Under the pieces are notes generated by a model, which was not told where the DNA came from, did no database searches, and saw only the letters and a list, made by a program, of their open reading frames with translations. From Hsuehochloa calcarea (taxonomy: Eukaryota > Streptophyta > Magnoliopsida > Poales > Poaceae), in NCBI GenBank assembly GCA_036346395.1, contig CM070615.1:3477534-3541533 (forward strand): 64,000 nucleotides of DNA, read 5' to 3'. The position numbers and the translations under genes are program-made. Shown here piece by piece: positions 12,500-24,599 of the stretch (positions are counted from its first letter, which is position 1; the number at the start of each line of letters is the position of its first letter).

Positions 12500-13590
12500 G
12501 GTGAGTGATCACGCTCTGAAAGCGAATGTTTCCTATTTCGTTCGGCTAGACTCGTTCTTCGTCCCTGCACTGCAGAGCCGAGAAGCCACGGTGCAGCTGC
12601 CCCCCCCCCTGCGTTGCTGTGAAAAGCAAAGTTGCAAAACACCGATGACATCTCACCCCTTTCTTCTCCAATGCCCTCACTGACGTGTCAACAAAGGGAT
12701 CCGGCCTATTATCCGGGAAGAGTGGGACACACACGTCGCCCCAAAAGCAGCTTAAACTATAGGCACGGCGGCTTTGGATCCTCGACATTCAATGTACACA
12801 GATATATCATCCATAAAAAATAAATCAATCAAACGTCGAGATGATTTCATTGTTGCTACAATAGTATCAATACAGAGTAGCAGTATTCAGGCATACTGTT
12901 CACACTATCACCCCTTTGCCTCCTTTTCCACCCACAGAAGTTTCCGTGGCGGCTGTAGCCGAGAACGTGTTAATGGGAGGAGGAACGACGGTTGCTGATT
13001 GATGGTTGCATCTACGTTGATGGGCAACCACACATGGTCCCGTTTTTTCTCTCCATTAATGGCTCGTACTAAACGCTTCTGATCCGTTCACGGATGTGTT
13101 ATGCGTGTCTCCGTGTGACGAGCAGTGAGCACACGGTTGTTAGCTGCTGGTATCTGACATGTGAGGCTTTTCCTCTCGAGAATGTTGACATGTGAGGCTC
13201 TATTTGCCATGTATTATGTGCCCGTTTTTCCCCCCCTCAAATTACAATCTGCCCTCCTACATGGTAAGGGAAGCATTCCCTGCGGTCAATAATCTGCCTG
13301 CACATTCTACGAGGCGAGTTTTTTGTTTCATTTAACCTCTTTTTGAAACATGGAAGCAAAACTAGTCCTTCGCGTCCTAAATGATTTAAAAAAGTAGCAC
13401 ATGTGTTGCATAAAATCACTGTAGAAACCGATATATCACACAAAATCGCCGCGGCAGACACCTAATCCGCGGCAGGATGACTGGCTAGCGCGGCGTGAAC
13501 GCGATAGGGATATCATTTTTATCATTTCAAACATGGAGAACTAGTTTCGCTATTGAAAAAAAAACGTATCGTTTCGAAAAAAGACTCTGC
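12500..13590. other. Intergenic DNA upstream of the F-box gene
   Basis: No gene is recognised. It includes a C run near 12600 and the likely upstream promoter region of the F-box gene. Confidence 0.45.
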
Positions 13591-13597
13591 AACTCGG

Positions 13598-13705
13598 ACA
13601 TTCTTATTTGGACCCAAGCATTACAGAGGGGGTTTGAAAAATAACAGTTTGCAACATTCTTATTTGGGCCCAACCATTACACGGGGGGTTTGAAAATAAC
13701 GATTT
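13598..13705. repeat. Two tandem copies of a ~55-bp unit
   Basis: Two neighbouring copies share 'cattcttatttgg.ccca', 'cattaca' and 'ggggtttgaaaa', followed by 'ataac'. They differ at a few bases. This looks like a simple tandem duplication. Confidence 0.7.
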
Positions 13706-14309
13706 AGTAGCGTGGATTATCGGTAGCTAGTAGCCCTTCTGAGCACACGCCAATATGCGACTTTGTCACTGTCAGCTTCGGTTGAGCACTACTTCCAGAA
13801 CATACCCGATGAATCATCACTCATTTTATTATTATTGTTACCGTGATGACATATGTTTTTTTTATAATAAAAAATTGCTGGTGCCCAAATCTGACCATTT
13901 AGAAGGAGAAAACCAGCTCCTGGTCCGGGGAATCTGTGGGAAGCGCCGGGTCGTCCGTGGAGTTGATGTTGCCATATCATATTCATTCTTATCTTTTGTT
14001 GGTTGATTCTTTGTCGTTGATTTCGTCCCTTCTTCCAGGGCAGGTTGATATTTATAGTTTGACACATTTGCGCGGGGATAGCAGCCCATGTCATAACTAT
14101 ATTTTATTATCTTATTAAGACATAGTAAAAAAAACCCTCCATGCTCTCTTACTCGAGAGCTAGAAATTTTCATATTAATCGGTAAAAAATAGAAATATAC
14201 ATACCGTCGATCATAGTGGGTCTAAATTATTACGATTTAGATTAAAAAAATGAGTCCATAAAAAGTATGAAATAAAATAAAATTCGGAATATAAAATAAA
14301 ATAAAATCA
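13706..14309. other. Intergenic DNA
   Basis: No coding frame or known element is seen. Toward the right end the sequence becomes strongly A/T-rich and passes into the repeat array. Confidence 0.4.
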
Positions 14310-14945
14310 GCTATTTGATTTACATACGAATTCTTAAATAAAAGAGTTCATGTCAAGTACAATACAATTGAAATTCGAAATAAAAATAAATAAAATAAGC
14401 AATTAGATTTCCATACGAAATTCTAAGTAAAATCCCTATATAATTATAATTTAGAATAAAAAATAAAAAAATTGGAAATGGGATTTGTATACGAAATCCA
14501 ACAAAAATAACTAAATTCAGAATAATAATAAAATAAAATTAGCAATTTGATTTGATACGAATTCCAATAATTAATTTTTGGAATAAAAACTAAACAATAA
14601 TTGGCAATTAGATTTGTATATGAAATACAACAAAAATATAATTGAAATTCCAAATAAAACTAAAATAAAATTAGCAATTTGATTTCAATACGAATTCCAA
14701 AGTAAAATCACTAAATAATTATAATTCGAAATAAAAAAAATTAGCAATTGGATTCGGATACAAATTCCATAAAAAAGAACTAAAATTCATAATAAAAAAT
14801 AAAAGAATATTTGCAATTTGATTTCCATACAGATTACAAAATAAAATCACCTACATAATAAAAATTCTGAATAAATTAAATACATTTACCAATTTTATTT
14901 GTATATGAACTCCAATAAAAACAATTGAAATGTTTAGTAAAAATA
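14310..14945. repeat. AT-rich tandem array of two alternating ~70-bp monomers
   Basis: A core like GCAATTTGATTT..ATACGAAT recurs at about 14310, 14399, 14474, 14542, 14604, 14674, 14744, 14813 and 14889, a step of 62-88 bp. Copies alternate in type. The copies at 14399, 14674 and 14813 (with 14542 shortened) continue with 'aagtaaaatcactaaata'. Those at 14474, 14604, 14744 and 14889 have 'tttgtatacgaaatccaaca' followed by 'aaaataactaaaattc'. The dimer period is about 130-145 bp. All copies are strongly diverged, which suggests an old array. No coding potential. Confidence 0.8.
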
Positions 14946-15115
14946 AAAGTTATAACGAGGATAACACGAATGGTGTCGAGGGAGACACAAAAAGAAGTCA
15001 CTACGATCGCTCTCATGATCACGTGTTTCTATTGTTGCTTCCGATCGAATAAAAATAAGCAATAACTAGAATTTTGATTAAAAATACAAGTTATAACGAA
15101 GATAACACCCATGGT
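14946..15115. repeat. Spaced direct repeat of ~35 bp
   Basis: A phrase with 'aagttataacga.gataacac' and 'atggtgtcg.ggga' occurs at about 14947 and again at about 15087, 140 bp apart. The spacing equals the dimer period of the AT-rich array just to the left, so it may belong to the same element. Confidence 0.6.
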
Positions 15116-15975
15116 GTCGGAGGAAACTACGAAAGAGCGCAATGACATCAATCTATCCTGTAAGAAGACGTTGATCCACAGGAAAGCAATGAGTCAAGGC
15201 AGCTATGACGGAGATGAGGACAATATCGTGCTGCTCGCCGAAGTACTTAAAGGGAAAGTCCAGTGTTGAAGGAGCCAAGGGCGGCGATGACACGTAGTGA
15301 GCGTCGGCATTTTTGAAGAAGTTAAGGGCCAAAGAAGCTTGATGATGGGGAAGCCCTGGCAGAGAGGAAATGAAACTTTGCATTGAAGAAGGGCTATGGA
15401 CGATATATGGCTATCGGGTAGCGAGGAGTGTGCCATCACTAGTGAGAGGCACATTGTCGCCGACGGTGGTAAAAAGATTCTCTGTATTGTTAGACAACTA
15501 ATAAAGCAGACACGACGACATTAATGAAGATGAGAGGTCATGGTTAGTGAGGAAGCCACAACGTTGAGTTGACCAATGTCGAAGAAGAGGAGCGACTGAC
15601 ATGAGAGAAGACGATTTCCAGCATGTATAACATCATGCATGCATATGTACATGCATGCATCCATATGAATATAAGCGCGGGCGTGCGGAGGCAGAGGAGC
15701 AAAAGCCATATAGTCGAGATGGCAACTGTAGGGAATATGCTCCGGATCACCGGAGAGAGCGTGACATGTGTCCCCAGCTGGAATCGATGATGGTTACATG
15801 TGTATGCACGTTGATGTTGCAATGATTAGCATTAAGCACTAATTAGGGTGAAGTAGAAACTAACTATGAGGTAAAGTATTACATTACAAGGGGTAGCAGT
15901 TGAAAGCGATAGATTAAGATTTGAGCTTACTGTTTGAGGTTGAAGCAAAAAAATTATGACAATGAGAAGAGATAG
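15116..15975. other. Intergenic DNA
   Basis: No domain is recognised on either strand. Short frames of 60-90 aa are on the minus strand and have no features. A short ATGCATGC-rich patch (15630-15665) is the only local peculiarity. Confidence 0.4.
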
Positions 15976-17343
15976 TGTCAGGACCCGGATTTACACATCT
16001 GAAACCCTCCGTGTATTCTGAACTAGTGCCAGATCAGTAGCTAACTCATACAGAAAATATTGATAAAATACCATCCATTTACTAATTTTAACTAAAAAGA
16101 TCTTAAAATAACAAGTAGTAGTAATAACTGGAACTTATGGTCAGCGTATATTTAACTTGCCACACAGGGCTAATGAAATAAATAAACTCTTGCAGCGGAA
16201 TGAGAAAATTTGGAAAGGAAAATCAATATGCCCACATGCAATCAAGTGGAGAACACATCCTAATTCGTAAAGCCTTCAAAGGACTCCTCTTCGTAGAACT
16301 TAGAGCAGCTTGATCCTCTTCAACTGAGCAGCAAAGTTTTAAGCTATGAGCACATAATGTACTCAACAAGTCGTAGGGAACAGTATGCAATTAATATTCA
16401 TGCAGGGCTTGAACAAAGGAATAGATGTATGTCTCTTTTGCAGAAAGCAGTATTAACAGCAAATATAGTAAATAGATTGAAATGTATAATTGAAAAGAAT
16501 AAAAATAAATAAACAATTGCTTTGAAATAACCAGTGAACCCCACTGTTCTCTTCCTAACCAAACCACCAAGTGGACATCCCATCTACAAAGTGAACACCA
16601 CATTCACCAAGTGAATCTCTCATTTACCCTTTGGCACATTTTTTATAAAAAAAAAATCTATCTCTCGTGTGAAATCCCCAAGTGTTGTCCATAACTGGAG
16701 ATACGACTGTTTAAACAGTTTTAACTCTGTAGAGGTAGTACATAATTACCCACAAGAGATAAACCAATTTATAATGTTCGTTCACACACTTCCATAGGTG
16801 CGCAACTAAGTGATTAGCACAAGGTATTTACAAAGCTCTTTCTTAACCCAATTCTACCTGCTAAGATTTCAACAATGGATGTCATCACAACCAGACAAGG
16901 GCCCCCATCTTGCGCTATTGTGAATATCCATCCCGAAATTCACGCTTCTAAAAACATAATTAAGTTAAAATATTGCTAATTAATTAATCATATCCATCCC
17001 ATACTGGACATGTGGTTGTATGATATGACCTAATTCAATGGCGCACAAGATTAAGTCCTTGATAAGTTACTCAGGCGAGACTTTACTGTATGATCACTCG
17101 CCTAAGCATAAATCATTTTGTTCAACCAAACAAATGACAATCCCTGCCATGGTACAAAATTTTATAACAGTGGCATCGCACCACAATCGACACAATAGTG
17201 ACATCATACCATAATCGCACCACAATTCTATATATCATTAAGTCAAATTAATATTATTGAACATGTGATCATGAGCTCATCGTAACTAACCATGACTAAG
17301 CATCTCTACGATACCCATGTTGGTGATACAAATATGTCCAACA
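15976..17343 (-). mobile_element. LTR-like block, probably Ty3/gypsy, minus orientation
   Basis: The left edge TGTCAGGACCCGG (15976) is, on the minus strand, a CCGGGTCCTGACA end typical of grass gypsy LTRs. On the minus strand the body has CTTGTTGAGTACATTATGTG followed by an AGAGGAGTCCTTTGAAGG-like phrase, known to me from such LTRs. The right edge is set at 17343, where the minus strand starts TGTTGG. The flanking five bases (gatag / aatat) do not match, so boundaries or a solo-LTR state are not proven. No pol is nearby. Confidence 0.4.
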
Positions 17344-18074
17344 AATATTGACCATCCAATGGTGACAAATGACTGACGACGTGTACTGCTTGTTGGTTTC
17401 ATTTTGATTTTTTCAGAATAAGTACCATCTTTCTAGCCCTCAAATATATGTATTGACAATTGAAAACAGTCTGATTAGAGAGCCTTTTCATAAAGCCTGA
17501 TCAATGATACAACAAAGACCACTTGCATATAATTGGATACAATCGATTGAAAAGTAAATCATAAAGGTTTCAACTGTCCATTTTTTTCTTGCTAATAATC
17601 TTTTCAAGAGATTGATTACGAGCTGAAAAAACATGAAATGTACACAAAAAAGAACGAGCTTAATTTTTAAATACCAGTATGAACAATTGGGCATTGCATT
17701 CATAACACTTTTGTATGGTTGAAGGAAGGCTTTTCAATTGATTCACTAATAAAAATTAGTGTTACTAATTCTTGCATGATCTTGGGTGTGCAAGATATAA
17801 CGCATGTGTGTGGCTGTATCATTTGTGTTTTACTAATGTCCGTTATACTAAAATGGCAGGACTTAACCATACTTGAAGTTGATGATTGAGATGCTTCCGT
17901 CACTTGATGAAGTATGCTTTTGGAGAAGAATGAAGTATGCTTTTGGAGAAGAGTAGAATTATTTAATGATTTATAAAGCTATGTTATAATTAAGCAATTA
18001 AGCAATTAAGCATTAGCATGAATGTTAGTGTTATAGACTTGTTCTATAAGAATTGTATTTGATGACTAGGTTAT
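17344..18074. other. Intergenic DNA
   Basis: AT-rich spacer with a small direct repeat 'gaagtatgcttttggagaag' at about 17910 and 17931. No gene is seen. Confidence 0.45.
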
Positions 18075-19190
18075 TGTTGGCTGAAACCAAAAGAGACTAT
18101 TTGCTTTTTTTTGTAAAATGTATCTTTGGAATTCTGTGGATATTTTTCTCCTTTTTAAAATTTATTTTCCTTTCTTTGAATATTTTTTCCTATTTTAAAT
18201 TATTTTTCGTGAGTTATTCCAGATTTTAGTGATTTTTCTGTAATATCGTGAATTTTCATATTTTAGTGAGTTTTAAAAATCAATTTTCGTGTTTTTTTCC
18301 TTAGTGGTGCTTTCTGGTTTGTAGGTTCAAAAGAAGATATCAAATAGTGAATTGATGATAATGGTTACAGTCCTTGTGGGCTGTTGGGTTGGCCTGGTAG
18401 CCAACATATTCTAGCCCATGCAGGTATGGTTGGGCCAGAATGGGGTTCAACCCGAATCAGTGAAATGGGTTGGTTTGTTCTCGTTCTAAGTGTTTAGTTA
18501 GTGACTACATATCACACTACTAGTCGGTTGCACTGTGGAGATCGATCGATCATCCTCAAGTGAATGAATGGCAATATATATGAGTACTATTGAGTGCAGT
18601 GCAGTGCAGTGCAGTATCCAATGGTGTACATGCTAGTATATTTTATAGGAAGAGTGTGGAGTTCTAGATATTTTAGATCAAAGGCTATGATTTTGACACT
18701 TGTCAAGAACCCAACGACCCTCAATCTCTATAAATAGAGGCCATGACTCCTTGCCATACCATGGCATATGACCATGGTAGAAGGCAAGGTGAGTGTAGGG
18801 TGTCGGTGTTAGGCTAGCCACCAAAGGTATATGTCCACTCTCGTGTAATAGTGGTAGTATTTTAATAAAGTAGATTTTTTTTTATAATTATAAGTCTTTC
18901 GGTTAGATTGTGTTATTTCTAAGTACTTAGTGCATTAGTAAGTTGTGATTCAACGTGAGTGGCTCGCCCATCCGGAATCACAAAATTCCTAGCTTTAACG
19001 TGAACAGCTGGGTCGTCCGAAAGCTAGACGGTCTTGGTTTCAACGTAAGCGGCTCAATCGCCCGAAAGCCAATAATTAATAGTGCACTAAGTAAGTAGAA
19101 ATTAAAAGGCTAACCGAGTTAGGATAGTTGGTGTAGCATTAGGTGTAGGTCATCTCAGAGTGGGTATTAGGGCCGCCTCAGCTTCCAACA
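18075..19190 (+). mobile_element. Ty1/copia 5' LTR
   Basis: The block starts TGTTGG and ends CCAACA, a perfect inverted terminal match, and is followed three bases later by a primer site complementary to initiator tRNA-Met. A TATA box (TATAAATA, 18729-18736) lies inside, as expected for an LTR promoter. Length 1116 bp. A short run of AGTGC pentamers (about 18590-18615) and a polyadenylation-like ATAA region (about 18860-18890) are also inside. A partner LTR is not found in the window. Confidence 0.65.
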
Positions 19191-19192
19191 AT

Positions 19193-19204
19193 TGGTATCA
19201 GAGC
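19193..19204 (+). promoter_or_regulatory. Retrotransposon primer-binding site (initiator tRNA-Met)
   Basis: TGGTATCAGAGC follows the LTR end by two bases. It is the standard minus-strand priming site of plant copia elements and fixes the LTR boundary. Confidence 0.85.
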
Positions 19205-19375
19205 AGACAGTCCGGGACCGTCACTAGTGAGGCGGAGACTTCAGTAAACACTAGTTGCTTACATAGTTCGTGCAACATCAATGCGCTAAGAGGAGACTCT
19301 CTTGGTGCACAGTTTGGGACTGTGAAGCTCACTAGTCTGGGACCAAAGCTTACTTATTGCCGGACATCGGTCACC

Positions 19376-20250
19376 ATGGTGGATCCTGCTGGCGTAAGCA
19401 AAGGAAGCAAGAAGCTCAATAGCCACAACTATAGCTATTGGTAGACCTGCATGGAGGTCTACCTACAAGGTCAAAACTTATGGGAGATCGTAGCAAGCAC
19501 CGAGACAGCCCGCGAAGGATAATGCCGAAGCTTTACGAAAGTGGCATATCAAGGCCTGCAACACTTTGTTCGTGCTGAAGACAACAATTGATGATGACCT
19601 ACTGGAGCACATTCGTGATGACAAGACAACACAGGCGGCATGTGAGACTTTGGCAAAGTTGTTTCTCAAAAAAGAATCAAGCACGACTCCAGCTCTTGGA
19701 AAACGAGCTCACGAGTATCTTACAAGGCAATATCTCTATTAGTCAATACTTTGCAAATGTGAAATCCATTTTCTGTTAGATATCCCAACTTGCACCATAT
19801 GGAAGGTGAGCAAGGCTCGAATGAAGAGAATTATCATCCACGGTTTCAGACCAGAATACAATGGATTTATGGCCACAGTGATGGGATGGCCTACTACGCC
19901 ATCATTGGTTGAACTAGAGAATTTATTGGTTAATCAGGATGAGTTAGCCAAGTAGATGGGGGAGTATTACCATAAAAGAAAAAGAGGAAGCTCTCTTCAA
20001 CAACAAGAAAAAGGTCCCACCTCGAGGATGAGGGATGTCCAAGATAAGGTGGACAGAAGGTGGCAAGCAGCACTCAAGGGTGAGGAGCAACTCTCTAGAG
20101 GGAGCACAATGAGGAAGACAAGATCAACAACAGGAGAAGAATAAGAGGAAGCAAAAAAGGTGGGTGCTTCAATTGTGGTAAGAAGGGTCACTTTGATCGA
20201 GATTGACTGTACCCTAGGAGTCGATTTTTGAAGATGAGGAGGTTCGGGAA
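19376..20250 (+). pseudogene. Copia gag remnant
   Basis: From the ATG at 19376 the frame shows HNYSYW, a stop in place of Lys, then CMEVYLQGQNLWEIV, the start of the copia capsid (UBN2-type) domain. Further pieces in shifted frames include CNTLFVLKTTIDDDLLEHIRD, LENELTSILQGNISISQYF and HGFRPEYNGFMATVMGWP, and finally a zinc knuckle CFNCGKKGHFDRD whose last Cys is lost to a stop codon (20166-20206). At least three stops and frameshifts are visible. No protease or pol follows. A larger element inserted at 20376 cuts the region soon after. Confidence 0.75.
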
Positions 20251-20375
20251 CAAGAAGAACTGGAGATGAAGAGACATTAAGGCGGGGGACGGAGGTTGCA
20301 ATGAGAGTAAAGTAATAGAAAAGGTAAAAAAGAAGTCATTTTATTCCTCTTTACCCCAAAACCGTTTGCCCACTC

Positions 20376-23156
20376 TGAAGGATCTAGACCCGTCATTATG
20401 CGTTAATGGAGTGTTTTGGTGATTAATGACAAATCTATTTGTGAGACTAACATTTCCGTTATTATATTTAGTGCATAGTCTCATTTGGATATAAAGGTGA
20501 AAACTCAACGAGGTATGCAATCGACATCTCAATCTTATATATTGTTGCATTCCTCGGATCCAAAATATAGGTTAAACTCAACCATAAGTAAAACTTGAAT
20601 ATGTGCATATGTTTCTATTACACATCTGTGTATGCACACATTTAGGGGGAGTTTAGTCTATATTTTGTGGTTTCATAAGTATTGATCCATATTCCATTCT
20701 CTAAATATATTAAGGATCATTACTTTGAAACAAATCCTTTGAGTATATAAAACTTGTGTAGTTCATATATACTCGTACTACTTTATATTCAATTATTTGC
20801 AATTGTGTTGTGGGACTAATGTGTGTGCTAAGATGTGTTCAAGGCTTAGTCCCGGAGTCTGAATGAAGACATGAAAAGGAAATGCAAAGATGGTAAAAGA
20901 TCAACATGGCTCAAGACAAAGGAGTCATGCATTCAAAATCTGTTGAAATTTGTTTTCTAAACATCATCGGTAGTTCCGGCATTGTATCTGCGGAACTACC
21001 GCTGGGCGGAACTTCCGGACAAATCGCGGAACGTTTTTTTCCAGAGAGCACCCTTTTTAGGGACTTAGCCGATTTCTCGAAGTGCGGAAGTTCCGGCATT
21101 GTAAATGCGAAGTTCCGATTATCGGTTGCTCAAATTCTTGCGATCGTTTTTCCGAGAAGCACCATTTTGAGACTTAGCCAAAATTTGGAAGTGCGGTAGT
21201 TCCGCTATGTGTTGAGCGGAACTTTCGAAGATCGGAACTACCGCATGATAGTTGGCGGTAGTACCGCACCTTTCTACAATAGCTTGTTTAGAAGCATTTG
21301 TTGCATGTATATCTTGATAATTATTGTTAATCATTGTGGGACTAACATTTTCATGAGTTGGATGAATAGGCTATGTTCTAGGGTGACGAAGACTTTGGAT
21401 GGCATCATGAGTTGATCATCATCAAGTCAAGGTTCAAGAAGAGGATGTATCGTGTGTTGATGCATAACAAGATCTCGAAGAAGGAGATGATCATGAGTTG
21501 ATCGTCAAGTCAAGAGAAGACCCATCATGTGTTGATGGAGGTCAAGTAAAGGATGCATCATGTGTTGATGCATGTCAAGACGATGACCCGGACTTGAAGT
21601 GAAGATGTGCGTCATCAAGCTTCAAGAAGATGCTCACGGCAAAGGTATGACTAGCTAGGGCTAAGGATGTGTTCCTAGTCTTTTACCGGTCTTGGTGTTT
21701 GGTTGGAAGACCGGATTGCTAGTATAGGTTGCCGTACTATTAAGAGGGGTCTTGTCTAGTAGCTTGAGTCTCATCATGTGTTGATAGCTCAATCTTGCTT
21801 GCTCTAGCTCTACATGGCATGATGCTATTATTTGCGAATGTGTTTTACAAATAGTTGAGGCTTATGCAGTTAATCCTTGTAGCATGTGACTATACTTTTG
21901 CGAATGTGTTTTGCAAATGGTTGAAGTCCATGTACCTACACCTTGATATGGTCTAAGATTGCTTATTGTTATTTCTTTGGACTTAGACCATGATAGTGGC
22001 TCTTTGGAGTTGTGCTTTTTGATTTGATCAAATGTGTTTGAGATCAATCAAATAGATGGGTTATGTAGCCCTCTGAACAAGCTTTCCATAGAGTCCAAGA
22101 TCACTCAATTCCGACATCGGAGTCAAAAGTTATGACCTTTTTACCGAGTGTCGTCTGTGCTGAAATTGAGCTGCGGAACTTCCGCCCGAAAACAGAGGAA
22201 CTTCCGATAATCGGAAGTTCCGCCATTTGTACTGCGGAACTTCCGCACCAAACTTTTTAACGGCTAGTTTTTGAGCCGTTATGCACCCGTACGGCCCATG
22301 AACAGTAGAAAACGGTAGTTCCGCATATTAGTTGGCGGAACTTCCGATTTCCCTGATTTTTCTGCAACTTTGCCTCCAACGGCTAGTTTATGTGTGTGGG
22401 CTATAAATACCCACTTTGGCCGGTTGGAGAAGGTTGCTGGTGCCCATATTCATTCTATTGAGCTAAGAGCAAGCCTCTCATCTCTTTTGTGCATGTGTTG
22501 CACTTAGTGAGTGTTGAGAGCAAACCCTAAGTGCATGTGTTGCCTTAGGTAGTGGATTGAGTATCCACTTGAGCGTTGACACTTGATTAGTTCAAGTGAT
22601 CGTTGAGACTTGTTTCTCTTGGTGTTTGCCGACACCTAGACGGCGTGGAGGCGTCGTGCCCGGTGATCTTCTCAAGAAGCTTGTGAGAAGGCCCGGCGTT
22701 GTTGTGAGTGGTTTGGTGCCCGCCATCTCCGGAGCGGAGGAAGAGCAACCGTAGTAGAGCGAGGTGTTGGTTCGATTTGGAACCAGTCCAAGTGTTTGGA
22801 CTTACCTCGGAGGTATGTGCTCATTTGAGAAGCCGGTCCAACGTGGTTGGGCTTACCTCAACGTGGATTAGGGGAGACCGGCAAGTCTCCGAACACCACG
22901 GTAAAACATAATCGTGTCATCTTGTTTTTACTTGTGCTTTACTTTGAGCAATTTACATTCCTGCTTTAATTGCTTATATATCAATGTATGTTTGCTCTCT
23001 TGTATTGTCGGTGCACTTAGTTGAGCCTAGTTGATTTAGGTTTTAATTGTGTAAAATCAATTCGCTATTAGCTTCCGCATTTATATATTGGTTTAGCCCG
23101 ATAGATTTTTAAAACCGCCTATTCACCCCCCTCTAGTCGGCCACCTCGATCTTACA
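20376..23156 (+). repeat. 5' LTR of the gag-only element (2781 bp)
   Basis: It starts TGAAGGATCTAGACCCG and ends ATCTTACA. It carries two clusters of near-palindromes built on CGGAACTTCCG or CGGTAGTACCG (20960-21270 and 22170-22350). A TATA-like GGGCTATAAATACCC lies at about 22399-22413; the probable transcript start is about 30 bp downstream. The 3' part has a CACCCCCCTCTAGTCGGCC stretch common in this lineage. Short reading frames in it have no known domain. Confidence 0.92.
22399..22413 (+). promoter_or_regulatory. LTR TATA box
   Basis: GGGCTATAAATACCC lies right after the second palindrome cluster in the 5' LTR and is repeated in the 3' LTR (about 30283-30297). It is the best candidate for the retrotransposon promoter. 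Confidence 0.55.
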
Positions 23157-23158
23157 AG

Positions 23159-23170
23159 TGGTATCAGAGC
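23159..23170 (+). promoter_or_regulatory. Primer-binding site of the gag-only element
   Basis: TGGTATCAGAGC begins two bases after the LTR end. It is complementary to initiator tRNA-Met. Confidence 0.88.
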
Positions 23171-23210
23171 TTGGTCTCTCATTTATTAGACTTAACCGTC
23201 TAGAGAGTAA

Positions 23211-24395
23211 ATGATGGCGACTAGAGAAACAGTGCACCTAGGTAAAGCACCTATCTTTGATGGCACAAATTATGCTTATTGGAAAATCCGCATGATTTGT
23301 TATTTTAAGGCCATGGGCCTAAATATATGGCGGATTGTAGATGCGGGCTTTTCTCCTCCAAAGGATCCTCTTGCTCCAACAATTGAGGAAGAGAAATGCT
23401 CGCATCTCGATGCTCAAGCTACTAACATTTTATTTAGTGCTTTGAGTATAGATATTTTTGATGCCATATGCAATCTCAAGAGCGCTCATGAGATGTGGAC
23501 CAAAATTCAAGATAAGTATGAACTGTCCACTTCCACAAGTGAAGATTGCATATATGAACGGTCGTCGGGAGAAGAATGCTCAATTTCAAACTCCGACGAT
23601 TATGAGGACTCCTCCACTTCCTCCACATCAACTCGATGCTTCATGGCTCAAGGTAATAATGAGGTAAACGAAAACGATGAGCCTTCATATGATGAGTTGA
23701 TGGATATGCTAGAAGAGCTTAATGAATATTTAGGAAAGGAGAAATTGAAGTTCAAAGCTTTGAAGAAAGAGTATGGCTCTCTTCAAAATGATTATGATGT
23801 TTTAAAAGATGAACATGAAATTCTCCTCCTAAATAATCTAAATAGCTCTAAGGTGGACATAGGCATTGAATGCAAATTATTAGATGATATGCCATACTTA
23901 GCTCCTACTTCATGCATTTCATCTAAGGTTAGCATATCCACCTCATGTGAGGATTTAATTGATATGCCTTGTTGCTCCAAAATAGATGCTCCTATTTCCT
24001 CCATATCTTGCAATACTAACATTGTAGAGGAAAACAATGAGCTCAAGACCCAAGTCAAAAATTTGAAGAATGACTTGGAAAGAAGCCAAAAAGGGAAGAC
24101 CACTCTCGACGACATATTAAGCAAGCAAAGACGCTTGCAAGATAAGAGTGGAATCGGCTTCACTCCTAAGAAAAAAGAGAATATCAAGACAAGGCACAAT
24201 GCAAGACACACGAAGAATGTCAAGTGCCTTGGTTGCAACAAGAAGGGCCACTTTGCCTCGGTGTGCCCAAACAAAGTGAATGACAAGAAATTGTCATCAA
24301 AGAAGAGGCGAACCGGCAAGGAGCAAGTAAAGAAGGAAAAAGATAAATACAAACTTGAACTTGCTACAATTTTGGGAAAAGGGACATATGAGTAA
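23211..24395 (+). CDS. Gag-like polyprotein of the non-autonomous LTR element
   Basis: A frame of 394 aa. Residues about 15-110 are the copia capsid domain (FDGTNYAYWKIRMICYFKAM, LDAQATNILFSALS, HEMWTKIQDKYE). An acidic Ser-rich stretch and a coiled coil (about 155-205 and 275-315) follow. A zinc knuckle CLGCNKKGHFASVC (CX2CX4HX4C) lies at about 339-352, and a Lys-rich tail follows it. A second knuckle starts at 24363, but a one-base loss shifts it out of frame and one Cys has become Phe; in the next frame the sequence continues with the conserved gag end RAIWVPKSIVTN to about 24597. Two start codons are adjacent (23211, 23214). Gag would package element RNA into particles. Whether this copy is still active is doubtful because of the shifted second knuckle. 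Confidence 0.8.
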   Translation: MMATRETVHLGKAPIFDGTNYAYWKIRMICYFKAMGLNIWRIVDAGFSPPKDPLAPTIEEEKCSHLDAQATNILFSALSIDIFDAICNLKSAHEMWTKIQDKYELSTSTSEDCIYERSSGEECSISNSDDYEDSSTSSTSTRCFMAQGNNEVNENDEPSYDELMDMLEELNEYLGKEKLKFKALKKEYGSLQNDYDVLKDEHEILLLNNLNSSKVDIGIECKLLDDMPYLAPTSCISSKVSISTSCEDLIDMPCCSKIDAPISSISCNTNIVEENNELKTQVKNLKNDLERSQKGKTTLDDILSKQRRLQDKSGIGFTPKKKENIKTRHNARHTKNVKCLGCNKKGHFASVCPNKVNDKKLSSKKRRTGKEQVKKEKDKYKLELATILGKGTYE

Positions 24396-24599
24396 GGATT
24401 GTCCCAAAGGTATCTCTTAAGCCCATTATTTATAATGACCATTATTTGCTTAGGAAGGATAAAAATAGCAATGTGTTTGCTAGAATTGTTAGTTCACCAA
24501 AAACTATTCCAAGGGCCATTTGGGTGCCCAAATCTATTGTGACTAACATTCGTGGACCCAACCAAGTATTGGGTACCAAAATGCGCTTAAATGCTTAAT

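Noticed and set aside
20960..22350. Heat-shock elements in the LTR palindromes
   Set aside because: The GAA and TTC halves are separated by one base, not the two required by the heat-shock consensus.
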